The position numbers and the translations under genes were made by a program. The notes beneath the pieces are model-generated. The model saw only the letters and a program-made list of their open reading frames with translations. It did not search any database and had not been told where the DNA came from. A stretch of DNA of 10,000 nucleotides from Actinidia chinensis (lineage: Eukaryota; Streptophyta; Magnoliopsida; Ericales; Actinidiaceae): the NCBI GenBank assembly GCA_009663005.1, contig VIGQ01000072.1, positions 272,501-282,500 on the forward strand. The letters run 5' to 3'. Positions within the stretch are counted from its first letter, which is position 1; each line of letters begins with the position of its first letter. Positions 1-7,743 of the stretch are shown here, one piece after another.

Positions 1-600
1 TCTATTTTTTGAAATATCATTGACCTTTCTTACTTTTAAAACTATTGTTAAAATTTCTTCTAAGTTAGTTTCTATGCAAAATTACCAATCTCACCCTTAG
101 ATTTAAGGTTTTTAAATTTTTTCTTAATAAATTTATTAAAATAAATAAATATTTATTTATTTTTAAAAACACCATTATTTATAAACTACTCTATTTTTAT
201 TAATAAGTAATTTTATAAAAAAATATTATATAAATAATTTACTTTTTAAGTACTTCTAATCAAAATACACTTCAAAATAAAATTTTGTTATTAATTAGAT
301 TTTTTTAAAATAATTGATATGAATATTTTACTTTTTAAGTGCTCCAAAACATACTTAAATATTAAACTTTGTTATTATTCTTTTTTTAAAAAAACAAATG
401 TGTATTTATTTTAATTGGTGTATTGAGAAAGAAATGAAAGCCATAAGTATAAGAAAAATTTTGTTATTTTTTTTAAAAAATATTAACACTAGAGAGAATT
501 TTGACAATAGTTTTAAAATTAAGAGATATTAGTGTTATTTCTGAAATTATATTTATCAAAAATTTCATGAAAGGTCAGTGAAATTTACACAGTTTTAATT
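1..600. repeat. AT-rich inverted repeat, MITE-like, left end cut by window
   Basis: About 22-68 and 484-530 are imperfect inverted copies of each other; the clearest shared core is TTTTAAAACTATTG on one side and CAATAGTTTTAAAA on the other. The space between is very AT-rich with no coding potential, and it carries its own internal duplication. The text around 560-590 (TGAAAGGTCAGTGAAATTTAC) and the left arm (ATTGACCTTTCTTAC) resemble ends of small nonautonomous DNA transposons common in dicots, but that is recalled resemblance and not a match I can verify. No transposase is visible. The outer ends and any target duplication cannot be set, because the left end lies at or beyond base 1. The inverted repeat itself is seen directly; the MITE label is inference. 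Confidence 0.5.
236..376 (+). repeat. diverged tandem duplication, about 89 bp period
   Basis: TTTACTTTTTAAGT occurs exactly at 238-251 and again at 327-340. The bases that follow stay similar for about 50 bp in both copies, for example ending in TTTTGTTATTA and TTTGTTATTA. The two copies lie in the middle of the AT-rich inverted repeat, so they look like a local duplication within that element. No coding sense is seen. Confidence 0.55.
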
Positions 601-1070
601 ATAGTTTTAATTATTAAAAAAATTACGATAACCTCTCTTGAGGTTTGATTTGGGTCGTTGATTTGATATTGATTGTGGTTGTTAGTTGCGTTTGATTGTG
701 CTTCTTTGAACTATCTATATATAATGTGTGTTGTGTGTGTGTATAGATGACCGAGAGAGAGAGGGGTTTGTTATGGTGATGAGATATGGGGTAAACATAC
801 GAGGGTTAAAATGAAGTATTACTTTGAGTTTTGAATGCTGATGTCATCAGAAAAGATGCAGTAGGTAATTGAAAGGTTATGGTGTTGGCATAATTTCGTG
901 ACATAATCTATTTATTGTTATTCGAAAATTTAGATTATTAATCACAAATATTCGGAAAAATTTTCAGGTTATTCATGCAAACTCGTGCTAAGAGAGTTTT
1001 GTATGATACATCGATGATGATAAAAGTGCATGTTGATGGATTTCGAGGGACTTCAAGGATGAATATAGTG
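601..1070. other. gene-free flank upstream of the retrotransposon
   Basis: No ORF of useful length, RNA gene or recognisable domain is seen here. It holds a TG-rich simple repeat at about 725-742 followed by a GA run at 753-764. The last bases before the proposed LTR are GAATATAGTG; the final five could be one copy of a target site duplication, but the partner copy was not found. Confidence 0.5.
725..764 (+). repeat. TG and GA simple repeats
   Basis: A (TG)n-like run with one interruption at 725-742 is followed by CCGAGAGAGAGAGGGG at 751-766. This is ordinary microsatellite sequence. Confidence 0.8.
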
Positions 1071-1899
1071 TGTTGGGATGTTATCAACAAGATCTCGCGG
1101 GTAGCTCGCGAGATCTCGAGGGAAAATACCTAGAGCCATAAGTTCAATAGAGAGCTCGCCAGTCGACTTCGCTGGTACGTCCCAAGAGTCAAGGGCGAAA
1201 GTCGAGCGCTCATAAAGTTCGCAGAGCTCGCGAGATCTTCGCGGGATGGCTGTGTGGGATTCACGGAAAAACCGAGCATGGGCAATTTGTCACGACATAG
1301 GTCCGGGGCTCCTTATGGGGGGAGCAAAACGCTCGATCACACTACAATGTCGAAAATTGTATTTTGAGGATTTTCTGTTGTTAAAAAAAGCCTAGCACAG
1401 TTTTCAAAAACCTATTTGAGTCGCCTCTATCATTATACTCAAAAGAAAACCATTCTCTATCTTCTAGAGAGATCAAAAATAGATCTTAGCACAAATCATT
1501 TTCAATCAAAGAGATGAAATCAAGATTCTATAAGGAGTTCAATGATGAAACTCGTTCTGAGCAGATTTGAACGGTGATCAAGCACGAAGGCGGTGAATCG
1601 TGGATACGAGCTAGATTTACACAATCATTAAATTATAGAGTTGTATATTTTAATTATAAGAGTCTTGTAACCATCTAAACATTAAGTTATAATACATGAT
1701 CTTTGTCCGAAGAAGAGGACACGTGGTTTTTCTTCCATTCAAGCGTTTTCACGATAAAATTTTTGTGTGATTTTTGGTTGATTAGTTTATTTCTTTTTAT
1801 GTCTTGGATTATACAATATTGTTCAAAGTCATGATATTCTGATTCAATATTGTATTTTTAGATCCTTGGACAAAACATAGATAAAGGCTAGATTTTTCA
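1071..1899 (+). mobile_element. Probable 5' LTR
   Basis: The proposed LTR begins TGTTGGGATG and ends TTTTTCA, giving the usual TG...CA termini, and lies directly before a primer binding site. Its length, about 829 bp, is within the range known for Sirevirus-like elements. It has a CpG-rich left part (about 1085-1340) with palindromic motifs and an AT-rich right part. The segment near 1710-1770 (GGACACGTGGTTTTTCTTCC, then a T-rich stretch) resembles U5 regions of plant copia elements. No clean TATA box is left; a weak candidate lies near 1430. The 3' end is well supported by the PBS, while the 5' end rests only on the TG start and could be off. There is no second LTR copy to prove the limits. 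Confidence 0.65.
1089..1245 (+). promoter_or_regulatory. CpG-rich LTR block with repeated CTCGCGAG palindromes
   Basis: The 14-base string AGCTCGCGAGATCT occurs exactly at 1103-1116 and 1225-1238, each containing the perfect palindrome CTCGCGAG (1105-1112 and 1227-1234). GATCTCGCG (1091-1099) and CGCGAGATC (1107-1115) form a 9-bp inverted repeat with a 7-base loop. CTCGAG (1115-1120) adds a further palindrome. CpG islands and repeated palindromes in LTRs have been described for Sireviruses; a role in transcription control is inferred and not shown here. Confidence 0.6.
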
Positions 1900-1901
1900 A
1901 T

Positions 1902-1913
1902 TGGTATTAGAGC
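1902..1913 (+). other. Primer binding site for initiator tRNA-Met
   Basis: TGGTATTAGAGC differs at one base (T for C at the seventh position) from the common plant copia primer binding site, which pairs with the 3' side of initiator tRNA-Met. It starts two bases after the LTR's terminal CA and about 50 bases before the gag ATG, the expected place. Confidence 0.85.
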
Positions 1914-2802
1914 AGGACACTCAAAAATTTTAATTTTTTAAAAAAGTGAGATCCTAATAGCCTATGTCTATAGATTGGCCTTAGGAAGGTAGCTATACCA
2001 CTCAACCTCCTTTGCTTGATGGGACAAAATATCCCTATTGAAAAGTTAAAATGTGGGCTTTTCTAAAATCTATAAATGAACATATCTGGCAGGCAGTTAT
2101 CAATGGCTGAAAACCACCCACAATCATAACTAGTGAAATGACTATTCCAAAAGATGTTTCTGAATGGGATAGAGTCGATTATGAAAACTATGAATGGAAT
2201 AGCAAAACTATCAATGCTATCTTTAACGGAGTCACAATTGAAGAGTTTCGTAGAATTTCACATTGTGAACTCCTAAAGAGGCTTGAGATAATCTATAGGT
2301 CACATATGAGGGGATTACTACTATAATGGGCTAAGATTCAGCGATCGAACTGCTTTGAAACTTTGAGAATGGAAGACGATGAACATTTGAATCAATTCTA
2401 TTCTAATTTAATAACACCGTCAACTCAATTTCAACCTTGTGAACAATCTCTTCTTCAAAAAGTGTCAAAATTTTTGGGTTTTTTACCAAAGAGATTTCAA
2501 GTCAGGGTCACAATTATAGAGGAACGTAGTGATATTGATGCCTTGAAAGTTGAGGACTTAGTGGGATCCTTACAAACATTTTAACGCAAATTTTTGCCAA
2601 TCTAAGAAAATAAGGTATTACTTTATGCTCCATTCGGAAAGATTTATGAGGCCGAGGATATTAACTCAGAAGATGGATATCGAGGAAATTCTTCCAAGTA
2701 CCGACAACAATATCATCGACCTCCGTTGAAAATGCTAAAGGAAAACCTTTTAAAAAAATAAAATTTGGTAAGAAAGTCTTCTGAAAGTTTGGTTAAAATA
2801 CT

Positions 2803-2844
2803 TATTTTGAATGTCATGGCTTTGGGCATATTGCTATAAACTGT
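2803..2844 (+). pseudogene. Gag zinc knuckle 1, first cysteine lost
   Basis: This frame reads Y-F-E-C-H-G-F-G-H-I-A-I-N-C, the CX2CX4HX4C pattern of a retroviral-type RNA-binding zinc knuckle except that the first Cys position is Tyr (TAT, one G-to-A step from TGT). A basic run, NKKKPRK, follows. The lead-in from 2737 (KGKPFKK) is in this same frame and carries two stops. The start at 2811 in the neighbouring frame runs across this motif and is not the real reading there. Confidence 0.75.
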
Positions 2845-2865
2845 CCAAACAAAAAGAAACCAAGG

Positions 2866-3221
2866 AAAGCAAGCTATTGACTATGACCTGTAGTGATTTC
2901 GAGAAAGAAGAGGAATCAGATAATGGTAATGAGTCTAAAAATTTCACTGCCTTCATAACCTCTACTGAGGTAACAGAAATGTCTTCAAAGGCTTTTGAAA
3001 TTGAGAAATCATATGAATCAGATGGAACAATTGGATCTTTCAAGGAAGATGAGAATGATTCAGATGAAGAACACAAAAGTGAATTACAACTAGCCTATAA
3101 TCAACTGTACAAGCAGTCATATAAGCTTGCCAATGCAAATGTCAAATTAAATAAGAAGTTGATAAATGCTCAAGAAGAAGCTAACTCTTTGAAAAAGATC
3201 AATGAAAAGATCTTCAATTGA
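2866..3221 (+). pseudogene. Gag acidic and coiled-coil segment
   Basis: This open stretch, in the frame of an ORF that formally begins at 2811, follows the zinc knuckle after a frame change near 2855-2880. It reads first as acidic and Ser-rich (SDFEKEEESDNGNESK, then KEDENDSDEEHKSE) and then as a likely coiled coil, with LQLAYNQLYKQSYKLA and VKLNKKLINAQEEANSLKK. Sirevirus Gags are known for such a region between two zinc knuckles. It is the longest uninterrupted piece of gag left and ends at TGA 3219-3221, after which related text carries on in other frames with stops. Confidence 0.75.
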
Positions 3222-3627
3222 AATCATCGTTGACCAGTCATTACATCGCCCTTAATTAAGGTGAGATTTCCTCAAAAAGATGCCTTTGATAGAAATGATT
3301 GCAGAAGGCACGTAAAAAAAGTTTTTAAACTTGAAGCTGATCTATCAAAGTTTAATTGACTTTTGAGAAGTATGAGGCCAGTGCATATACGTTGAAAAAA
3401 GTAGGTCTGAATCAAGCAAGCTTGGGGTCTCGATGGTATTGATTGAGGCCGAATCCCCAGTCAAGCGTATCATATGTACGACCATCAAATTTTGTTTCCG
3501 TAAGACAGGTGAACCTTCACTCCTCTCACTTCAATCCTATATGTCATTATTATTGTGTAAAGAGGTTTATATTAGGCCAAATGCCATAAATTGTAATAGA
3601 TTGCCTATGAGCTACATTCAAAGTTAA
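3222..3627 (+). pseudogene. Gag C-terminal part with second zinc-knuckle-like motif
   Basis: Fragments KVFKLEADLSKFN and EKYEASAYTLKKV near 3328-3400 continue the coiled-coil style but are broken by stops and frame changes. At 3542-3592 the remains of a second zinc knuckle are visible, split over two frames: C-H-Y at 3542-3550, then C-K-E-V-Y-I-R-P-N in the frame of the 3433-3627 ORF. The ORF at 3433 covers real gag remains but its ATG is not the gene start. Exact alignment needs an intact relative. Confidence 0.6.
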
Positions 3628-3879
3628 AGTATTTCTTATAATGGCAGATGTCCTAAATGGGTTTCATGTGTTGTTTGAAGCAACTATTTACTAGGAAAGG
3701 AAATTTGAAAGACATGCTCAATCTCAACACGATGGAAACTATATGACAAGATCTGCTAGAAAACATACCTCAAGGAAAGGTCAAATACATATTAGACATC
3801 TCAATATAATCTTGTAAGTCCCAAAAACCTAAAACTGTATGGGATAAGGAAGAATACCTGAGAGGAAAATATATTGAAC
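3628..3879 (+). pseudogene. Gag-protease linker remnant
   Basis: No conserved domain is seen. The frames are broken by stops, but a piece reading EHTALKA (about 3877-3897) just before the protease motif resembles the lead-in to the copia protease, so this stretch is taken as the eroded Gag-Pol linker of the same element. Confidence 0.5.
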
Positions 3880-4200
3880 ACACTGCACTGAAGGCTCTAG
3901 CGCTAATATGTGGTATTTAGACAGTGGATGTTAGACAATAGTGTGGCCATAAATTATTTTTTGACACCTATGACGAAATGGATAGAGGTTTATTACTTTT
4001 GGTGATGGCACTACTTTCAAAGTTGTAGAATAGGTAACATAAGATCTTAAGGGCTATCAAAACTCAATGATGTTTTACTTGTTTGATGGTTTAAAGGCTA
4101 ATCTCATTAGCATTAGTCAAATATGTGACGCACAATATCAAGTACAATTTTCTAAAATCAAGTGTTCTATTTTTGGATAAAAAGGGGACTTGTGCTATGA
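3880..4200 (+). pseudogene. pol: Broken pol: aspartic protease
   Basis: The copia protease cleaves the Gag-Pol polyprotein. The frame here reads W-Y-L-D-S-G-C at 3911-3931, with the catalytic DSG at 3920-3928 intact. A stop (TAG 3932) follows at once, and the expected text after it can only be followed with frame shifts. The same frame resumes at 3992 with ITFGDGTTFKVVE, has stops at 4031 and 4040, then gives FYLFDGLKANLISISQICD (about 4076-4132), the conserved end of the protease and start of the pre-integrase region. A further stop lies at 4178. Confidence 0.8.
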
Positions 4201-4280
4201 AAGGGTGCTCGCACTTTTAATAATTGCTATGGAATTACCTCCAAGAGAGATATTATTTGCTACTTTCTAAATTGGATGAA

Positions 4281-4975
4281 CGAGTTGGGGCATCAAAACT
4301 TGTGGTCATGTTAATTTAGATCTTTCCTATACTTTCACTCGAACTCATTCGCGGGTTCCAAATTGAAAAAAACCACATGTATCTGTGGCCATGTCCATTG
4401 TTAAACAAAATAAGTCTACTCACAAGAAAGTTAAGCCGATTGCTATACCTTTAAGTCTCTTGAACTTGTTTCATATGTAAAACATGAATTTCTTTGGTTG
4501 TTCATGATTCTCTAGATTTACATGGATTAATTTTATTCGAGAGAAGTTGATACTTTTTTTTTTTGTATTTCGAGCCTTATGTTTTGAAAGTGTAGGTAGA
4601 GAAAGGTTAAAAATTAGATGTATTTGCAGAATACGCACAGACCATGGGAGAAATTTGAGAATTCTAAGTTTGCTAACTTTTGTGATGAGCAGGGTATAAC
4701 ACATGAATTTTCTAGACCAACGACAGTACAACAGAATGGCATGGTGGAAAGAAAGAATAGGGTAATCTAGGAATGGCCCGAGTCATGTTACATTGGAAGA
4801 AGGTCCTCAAAATTTAGACCGAGGCAGTAAATACTGCATGCTACATTGCAAACGCAAGTCTATCTGAGAGTTAGCACCAAGCAGATGCCCTATAAACTAT
4901 AGAAAGGTAATAAACCTAATGTTAAATATTTTCGGATATTTGGGAGTAAATGCTACATCCTAATGGATAGATAGT
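4281..4975 (+). pseudogene. pol: Broken pol: pre-integrase and integrase
   Basis: Integrase inserts the element cDNA. The pre-integrase signature H-Q-x-L then G-H-V-N-L (4291-4318) is split by one extra base near 4302. The core follows with NFFG at 4487-4498, where the first catalytic Asp position reads Asn (AAT), then FSRFTWINFIRE (about 4510-4545). The second Asp is kept in RTDHG (GAC 4640-4642). One base is missing near 4650, after which FENSKFANFCDEQGI and QQNGMVERKNR run in a new frame to TAG 4768, keeping the Glu (GAA 4747-4749). With the missing base counted the spacing is D-35-E, as in retroviral-type integrases. Later pieces AEAV-like TEAVNTACYIAN (about 4818-4855) and NKPNVKYFRIFGSKCYIL (4909-4962) match the integrase C-terminal side. 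Confidence 0.85.
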
Positions 4976-5395
4976 AACTGGGTAAGTTTGATACCCGAAG
5001 TGATAAGGAATTTCTTGGGTATTCTATTAATAGTAGAGCTTATCATGTTTATAACCTTTGTACTCTTACTGTTATGAAATCTGTTGTGATTGATAATACT
5101 TTAGTTCATACTGAGATACCTTATAAATAGGATTCAAATATGCCAACTCCTAGAGATGTTGTAAAGAGAAAAGGAATGAAAAGAGAGATGGAGTAATGAT
5201 CCAACTAGACAAATGATTGAGGATTCTAGAATCAATCTAGAACCATCAGGTAGAGTAAAGTTGAATCATTACTAGATCAAGTGATTGGAGATGTCACTGA
5301 ACCAATGAAGACCAGTCGTCAGTTAGGATGAGGTAAATTACTTGTGTTATACATCTTTCTTAGAACCTAAAATGTGAACAAAGTATTACTTGATG
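4976..5395 (+). pseudogene. pol: Broken pol: integrase-RT connector
   Basis: One frame is open from about 4975 to TAG 5128 and reads LGKFDTRSDKEFLGYSINS, then AYHVYN and LVHTEIPYK, typical of the copia region after integrase. MPTPRDVV follows past the stop. Another frame gives LLDQVIGDVTEPMKTSRQLG at 5269-5328, the usual linker just before the reverse transcriptase. The linker is rich in stops, as expected for a poorly constrained region in a dead copy. Confidence 0.75.
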
Positions 5396-5619
5396 AGCAA
5401 TGGGATAACTGTTTTATTCATGAAGACTTAGGTCAATTTTGTGCATAATGATTGTGGACTGTTGTACCTCAGACCTAATAATGTGAATGTGATAGGCACC
5501 AAATGGATTTTAAAAATAAATCTGATGAATTTGGCACTATACTATGAATAAGTTAGCACGTGTAGCACAAGGACACTCACATTGAAGGGAAAGGCTTTGA
5601 TGAGACCTTCGCCCCTGTT
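5363..5619 (+). pseudogene. pol: Broken pol: N-terminal reverse transcriptase only
   Basis: The copia reverse transcriptase copies element RNA into DNA. Only its first part remains: VLLDEQW (about 5384-5403), WTVVPQ (5455-5472), text reading NNVNVIGTKWI (about 5476-5508), KSDEFGTI (5519-5541), ARVAQGHSH (about 5558-5580) and GFDETFAPV (5593-5619). The pieces lie in different frames with several stops. The sequence then jumps straight to RNase H text, so the catalytic palm with its YVDD motif, and the thumb, are absent. Confidence 0.85.
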
Positions 5620-5621
5620 TG
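5619..5621 (+). other. Internal deletion junction in pol
   Basis: FAPV, the conserved start of the reverse transcriptase palm, ends at 5619 and DADWA, the start of RNase H, begins at 5621. In intact copia elements these motifs are separated by something over 200 codons, by family knowledge. The join also changes frame. No long repeat is seen at the join, so the mechanism cannot be read from this copy alone. Confidence 0.8.
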
Positions 5622-6073
5622 ATGCAGATTGGGCATGATCTACTGCTGATCGTAAAAGCACCTCTGGCGGGTGTTTCTATGTAGGTAAGAACCTTATAGC
5701 ATGGCATAGTAAAAAGCAGAATTCCATTTCCTTGTCCACTGTTGAGGTAGAGTATATAGCTGTTGGAAGTTGTTGTACTCAGCTCTTGTGGATAAGATAA
5801 ATTTTGAGTGATTATGGCTTAGAGCAGAATGTCATGACTCGATTCTATGACAACATTAGTGCAATTAGTATTTTTAAGAATCCAATTCAATATTCGCGCA
5901 CTAAACATATTGACATTCGGTATCACTTCATACGTGATCTAGTTGAAGAGAAAATTGTTTCTCTAGAGCATATCTCTATTGAAAATTAACTGGCTGACCT
6001 TTTCACGAAAGCCCTTGACACTCTTAGGTTTGAGTTTCTACAGAAATCCCTAGGAGTGTGCTCTCTCAAGTAG
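5621..6073 (+). pseudogene. pol: Broken pol: RNase H and Pol C-terminus
   Basis: RNase H removes the RNA strand during reverse transcription. One frame runs through the whole segment with only three inner stops: TGA 5636, TAA 5798 and TAA 5987 (the last two at positions where relatives carry Gln). It reads DADWA, DRKSTSGGCFYVG, LIAWHSKKQNSISLSTVEVEY, YDNISAISIFKNPIQYSRTKHIDIRYHFIRDLVEE and LADLFTKAL, ending in GVCSLK and TAG 6071-6073. The acidic active-site residues are present: Asp at 5621 or 5627, Glu in VEVEY (5744 or 5750) and Asp at 5849. It is the best kept part of pol; the ORF at 5804-5989 is an inner slice of it, opening with a TTG codon. Confidence 0.9.
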
Positions 6074-6450
6074 TTTGTTAAGTTAGTATTGGGGTTTGTA
6101 TGGTTTTTAATGTCTCTTCTTCTCTCAAGCCATGTATTATGGTGTGTGTGTGTGTGAGCGTGTATGTCTTCTTTTGGGTCTAAACTTATGCATGTTCTAC
6201 CTCTCTTTTTCTTGCAAAGCACTTCCATGAAATGGGTATTGTTTGAGTGGTCTGAATTTAAATCTAGTATGCATCTTTAAAACTGTGGAGTGGTATTTAA
6301 GTGACATTTGATGATACTAGTTTGCTTTTGCTTTCATGTTGGTTTATGCTCACAATCCACCCCATGATATCTCTTCGAATTGGAATCCATCAATTTATTA
6401 TGATTTTTTTTGCAACTTTGTAATGGATGATCTCTCTTAGTTCGTGAATA
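6074..6450. other. Gene-free stretch after pol
   Basis: This may be the 3' noncoding part of the retroelement, but no purine tract followed by a copy of the 5' LTR is seen. It holds a GT microsatellite and T-rich text and no coding signal. Confidence 0.45.
6141..6166 (+). repeat. GT microsatellite
   Basis: A pure (GT)n run at 6142-6156 is followed by the broken GAGCGTGTATG. On the other strand it gives the His/Thr-rich run in a spurious ORF. Confidence 0.85.
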
Positions 6451-6517
6451 TCTAGAATGATCGTGACCATTATAACCTTTTCTGGAAAGCAAAGTGTTCT
6501 AATTAAATGGAAAGTGT

Positions 6518-6598
6518 CTGACCCAACCTTTTATCCACGGAGTCTCACCAATAATACAGGTGCCCGCCGTGATCGGGTCAGTGAAATCCCATTTCACT
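6518..6598. repeat. Hairpin-rich patch
   Basis: AGTGAAAT (6580-6587) and ATTTCACT (6591-6598) form a perfect 8-bp stem with a CCC loop. CTGACCC (6518-6524) and GGGTCAG (6575-6581) form a further 7-bp inverted repeat enclosing most of the patch. The patch is richer in GC than its neighbours. No known RNA family is recognised; it may be part of a repeat on the - strand. Confidence 0.55.
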
Positions 6599-7096
6599 AA
6601 TGCTTTCCTAACTACTCAGTTTTATGGATTTACTAACATCATTCAATATACATTGCTTTAATGAATACATGCGAAAACATCTAATAAATTAGAATTGGCA
6701 TGCCCCTACAATTCAAACTTGAATACAATATATACATCTATCGTCATGGGTTTTAATACACAAAAACCAACATGGTTCTGGTTACAACCCGGGCACAACC
6801 GCAATAACTAATGTATCAGTTTACATACAAGTTTTTAAATTAATAGAGTTCAAAATATAAAGGTCCTTACCTATTACACATTCAGGACTATCAGACTTAC
6901 CCATAGTGGTCACCGCCCTCAATCGCATTCCTCCTCATTTTCCATTACCTGAAATGATACGTTTCAACAACGTCTTAAGTATAGTCTATGTGGGCAAGTT
7001 ATATAAAACAACATGCACGGCATGAAAACAAAACATATAAAAATCAAGTTCATTTACAAATAGCAAACTACTTTTTGTCACCCTGGCACAACTACA

Positions 7097-7304
7097 CCAA
7101 CCCTTGACTATTCATCAAAATTCAATACAAATCAATCCCTCCACGGGATTCATTGTTCAAGCCAGGCCAACCCTTGACTATCTGTCAAGATACAAATATA
7201 ATCATTGCTCAAGTACACCAAATATCCCTTGACTCTATGTCAAGCTTTAAATTCATTTACGGTTGATAACTTGTGGCCACCCCCCCACACTTAACTATTC
7301 ATGA
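7097..7304 (+). repeat. Cluster of short CCCTTGACTAT repeats with inverted ends
   Basis: CCAACCCTTGACTAT occurs exactly at 7097-7111 and 7167-7181. Related copies are CCCTTGACTCTATGTCAAG at 7226-7244 and the weaker ACTTAACTATTCATGAA at 7288-7304. Steps between copies are about 70, 55 and 62 bases. The second and third copies are themselves small inverted repeats, CTTGAC...GTCAAG. Between the first two copies, AATCCC (7134-7139) and GGGATT (7145-7150) form another short stem. This looks like a decayed tandem array of a 55-70 bp unit. Confidence 0.6.
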
Positions 7305-7619
7305 ACACCAAACATAAGGGAGCGACCTTAACCTTTTTGGTATGAATTCATCCCACAATCAATCTGTTCATGATCTCCTTATTACATCAATCAATGCTAT
7401 AATTCTCCTCCTAGAAATGGTGCATCGTAGGAATATGGTATTGAATTAATACACTTTTCAACAAATATTTTTTCATAATTTCATGGTACAACAAAATAAA
7501 GCATACTTTTAAACATACAACATATCAGTTTTAAACATAACCCATGCTTCAAAGCATAAATATGTTGTTACTTTTTGTACATATCAATACATAATAGACT
7601 CACCTCGTGCTTAACCCTG

Positions 7620-7740
7620 CGTTCTTTATCTAGTTCTCTCTTTCTCTAACTCTTTGTCCATGTCTTTCTTTTTCCCTCTTCCTTTGTTTTGTTTTCCTTT
7701 CTTTCCTTCTAAGGTCTCTTTTCTTTTCATTCTTTCCTTA
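7620..7740 (+). other. Pyrimidine-rich tract
   Basis: About 120 bases consist almost wholly of T and C (TCTCTCTTTCTC, TCTTTCTTTTTCCCTCTTCC). On the - strand it is a purine-rich run just after a TATA-like repeat and could be a leader. It is low complexity and does not code. Confidence 0.6.
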
Positions 7741-7743
7741 AGC

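Larger units (their letters stand above)
1964..3627 (+). pseudogene. gag: Broken gag of a Sirevirus-like copia element
   Basis: Gag forms the particle and binds the element RNA. The start is the ATG at 1964, 50 bases after the PBS. The frame then shows copia Gag text (LLDGTKYPY, VKMWAFLKSINEHIWQAVI), followed by a UBN2-type Gag core in the same frame from about 2138 to 2584, ending in VEDLVGSLQTF. Stops interrupt it at 1982 (TAG), 2039 and 2108 (TGA, each where the family has Trp), 2324 (TAA) and 2582 (TAA). Around 2304-2326 a short stretch is out of frame and then returns, as from two compensating indels. After 2585 the frame moves to reach a zinc knuckle, moves again into an acidic and coiled-coil tail, and once more to a second zinc-knuckle-like motif near 3542. 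About 550 codons in all, which fits a long Sirevirus Gag. Confidence 0.85.
1071..6073 (+). mobile_element. Decayed Ty1/copia retrotransposon, Sirevirus-like
   Basis: The parts are collinear on the + strand: 5' LTR (1071-1899), primer binding site (1902-1913), gag (1964-3627) and pol (3880-6073), with pol in the copia order protease, integrase, reverse transcriptase, RNase H. Several traits fit the Sirevirus lineage from family knowledge: a long Gag with a zinc knuckle, then an acidic and coiled-coil segment, then a second zinc-knuckle-like motif; and a CpG-rich LTR with repeated short palindromes. The copy is dead, with many stops, several frameshifts and a large deletion in the reverse transcriptase. 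No second LTR could be found, so the right boundary is set at the end of pol and the true element may have run further. Confidence 0.85.

Noticed and set aside
1081..1260. Promoter CpG island of a host gene
   Set aside because: The block sits inside the LTR and no host gene follows; only the retroelement's gag lies downstream.
2834..3076. 80-codon Ser-rich frame on the - strand
   Set aside because: It is the mirror of the acidic gag segment on the + strand, which has family resemblance; the Ser-rich text comes from GAA and GAT codons read backwards.
3433..3627. 64-codon frame as a separate small gene
   Set aside because: It contains remains of the second gag zinc knuckle and is a fragment of gag, so it is listed there.
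4471..4731. 86-codon frame on the - strand
   Set aside because: It lies opposite the integrase core, whose motifs are clear on the + strand, and has no recognisable domain.
5986..6228. 80-codon frame on the - strand with a His/Thr-rich run
   Set aside because: The run comes from the GT microsatellite, and the rest lies opposite the end of pol.
7097..7304. CRISPR-like array
   Set aside because: The repeats are short, diverged and unevenly spaced, and the setting is a plant genome full of retroelements with no cas genes.
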